Shown piece after piece: positions 13,447 to 14,368 of a stretch of DNA of 14,368 bases. The stretch spans positions 1 through 14,368 of the forward strand of contig JAFYPS010000003.1 of NCBI GenBank assembly GCA_017547395.1, in the 5' to 3' direction. The stretch is from Clostridia bacterium. GTDB taxonomy: Bacteria > Bacillota_A > Clostridia > Oscillospirales > CAG-272. The translations under genes were made by a program, and so were the position numbers. The notes under the pieces are model-generated. The model made no database searches, was not told the DNA's origin, and worked only from the letters and a program-made list of their open reading frames with translations. Every line of letters begins with the position of its first letter. Position 1 is the first letter of the stretch.

Positions 13447-13854
13447 TTACTTCTTGAAAATCAGAAATTTAGAGAGAACGTAATTTGCAATAACGACAAA
13501 AACCGCAAGTGCAAGCTTTACCAGCCAATCGTTAACTCCAAAGCTTTCAACAAGCAGAGCGAATCCGCCTATCTGCAAAAGCCCCGACAGTGTGCGCGCA
13601 CCGAAAAACGTCAGGAACTCGCGCATAATATGTTCGTTGCTTTTGTGCCTGAAAACGAAAAATTTGTTGGTAAAAAAAGCAAACACTACAGATGCCCCCC
13701 AGGCAATAGAGTTTGCAAGGGTTTTATTAAAGTTTTCGCATGCACCTGTAATGACAGCGTATATCAGCCAGTCGACAAGAGTGGTCATCCCGCCGAAAAA
13801 CACATACGTTATCTGCTCACGGTATCTTTTACAAAGTTCTCTAATAATTTCCAT
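13447..13854 (-). CDS. GtrA-family four-helix membrane protein
   Basis: A 135-residue membrane protein with four predicted helices at about 15-37, 44-65, 82-103 and 110-130, and the usual GtrA features: FFGGMTTLVDWLIY (19-32) in helix 1, the NKFFVF element (63-68) after helix 2, and a closing VLSKFLIFKK. Members are thought to help move polyprenyl-phosphate-linked sugars across the membrane for cell-surface polysaccharide or glycosylation. No partner glycosyltransferase is seen next to it here. The ATG at 13854 lacks a close ribosome binding site. A GAGGA lies about 30 bases upstream, with a small hairpin in between. Its stop is 13 bases before the start of the DUF4349 gene. Confidence 0.9.
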   Translation of the reverse strand: MEIIRELCKRYREQITYVFFGGMTTLVDWLIYAVITGACENFNKTLANSIAWGASVVFAFFTNKFFVFRHKSNEHIMREFLTFFGARTLSGLLQIGGFALLVESFGVNDWLVKLALAVFVVIANYVLSKFLIFKK

Positions 13855-13865
13855 CTGCCAGTTTG

Positions 13866-13880
13866 TCGATAAAATATCGA
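13866..13880 (-). other. Small hairpin between the toprim protein and GtrA genes
   Basis: The perfect inverted repeat TCGATA/TATCGA with a 3-base loop lies in the 37-base gap, between a GAGGA (13885-13889) and the gtrA-like ATG. It is too weak and lacks a T tract for a terminator. It might affect translation initiation of the membrane protein or be chance. Confidence 0.2.
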
Positions 13881-13891
13881 GATTTCCTCAC

Positions 13892-14368
13892 TTATATTAT
13901 TTTTGCCTTTTCTTCAAACTCGGAAAGGGTAGTTATCATATTAAGTGCATCAAGCAGAGAATTTGCACTCATTTTGCTCGGAAGGTCGAAAAGCGCGGCG
14001 AGTCTGTCGCGCTTTTCGGCACTGTTTTCACCACCCGAAAGACCGTAAAAATAAAAGTCCTGTTTTGAAATTTTTTCTTTTGATACGGCACTGTTATCGA
14101 TAAATTTTTCAAACAGTGAGCGGAGAAGATCCGCACTCATACCCTCAACTCCGAGGGTACCTTCCTTTGACCCTTCGGTTTTACGCTTTTCTTTGCCGGC
14201 TATTTTTGGGATATATAGGTTGTATACCTTTTCGGGCGGAAGAAAGCTTTTGATATAAGAGCGTATAACTTTTCCCGCACCGTCACTGTCACAGAGAAGA
14301 ATAACACCGTTTTTGCAAAGACGCTTTATAAGCGCCTTTTTTTCTTCGCTATTAAAAATTCCAAATCC
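13892..14368 (-). CDS. Toprim-DUF4093 protein, RNase M5-like, C-terminal part (truncated by window edge)
   Basis: The visible C-terminal 158 residues of a protein whose start lies beyond the right edge. Reading in from the edge gives GFGIFNSEEKKALIKRL, then VILLCDSDGAGKVIRS, the D-x-D-x-A-G core of a Toprim metal site, then KEGTLGVEG, and the DUF4093 domain with YGLSGGENSAEKR and MSANSLLDALN. This architecture is the clostridial RNase M5-like family. True RNase M5 trims the 5S rRNA precursor, and by analogy this is a structured-RNA nuclease in the cytoplasm. The upstream Toprim glutamate is outside the window. An ATG at 14140 falls between the two domains and is not a start. It is first in the visible minus-strand operon. 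Confidence 0.88.
   Translation of the reverse strand, partial: GFGIFNSEEKKALIKRLCKNGVILLCDSDGAGKVIRSYIKSFLPPEKVYNLYIPKIAGKEKRKTEGSKEGTLGVEGMSADLLRSLFEKFIDNSAVSKEKISKQDFYFYGLSGGENSAEKRDRLAALFDLPSKMSANSLLDALNMITTLSEFEEKAKII

Noticed and set aside
13892..14140. A separate 82-residue gene starting at the ATG at 14140
   Set aside because: The same frame stays open to the window edge and encodes a Toprim motif with the family linker, so the ATG is internal to a longer gene.

Overview
The window looks like chromosomal DNA of a low-to-moderate-GC Firmicute of class Clostridia, probably an anaerobic gut-type Oscillospiraceae/Ruminococcaceae-like bacterium. The evidence is strong AGGAGG-type ribosome binding sites, short Bacillus-like promoters (several with an extended TGn -10), U-tracted intrinsic terminators, a ferredoxin-tailed aldo/keto reductase and a set of clostridial families (DUF4349 lipoprotein, toprim-DUF4093 RNase M5-like protein, GNAT_C acyltransferase, serpin). 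The genus assignment is inference only. No tRNA, rRNA, insertion sequence, phage gene or CRISPR array was seen, and no gene-free stretch exceeds 300 bases.

Left part (1-4127) is a divergent sugar-metabolism locus. A truncated AraC-type regulator runs leftwards. Rightwards runs a tightly overlapped three-gene operon: two Gfo/Idh/MocA oxidoreductases, then a fusion of a sugar-phosphate isomerase/epimerase-like TIM barrel to a degenerate Gfo/Idh/MocA half. The operon closes with a strong terminator. The shared 191-base spacer holds both promoters and an inverted repeat that could be the regulator's operator.

Middle part (4129-7896) is a second operon with its own extended -10 promoter: a GNAT_C acyltransferase, a YihX-like HAD phosphatase, an endonuclease/exonuclease/phosphatase-fold hydrolase and a cytoplasmic GH28-like beta-helix protein. 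With the first operon it suggests intracellular processing of an unusual or phosphorylated glycoside. No transporter or sugar kinase is present in the window, so the substrate is unknown.

Next (7932-11263) come individually promoted redox and small genes: a divergent NAD(P)-dependent glycerol-3-phosphate dehydrogenase-like protein with strikingly biased codons, a small nitroreductase, an aldo/keto reductase with two 4Fe-4S motifs, and a small SCP2-like protein with a histone-H1-like tail, driven by a perfect consensus promoter.

Right part (11267-14368) is read leftwards and converges on the SCP2-like gene at a bidirectional terminator. In transcription order it has a truncated toprim-DUF4093 protein, a GtrA-family membrane protein, a DUF4349 membrane-anchored lipoprotein and a lipoprotein serpin with an intact inhibitory hinge. 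The last two overlap by 11 bases.

The best candidate for something undescribed is the isomerase/oxidoreductase fusion with its two partner oxidoreductases and the neighbouring acyltransferase-phosphatase-beta-helix operon.
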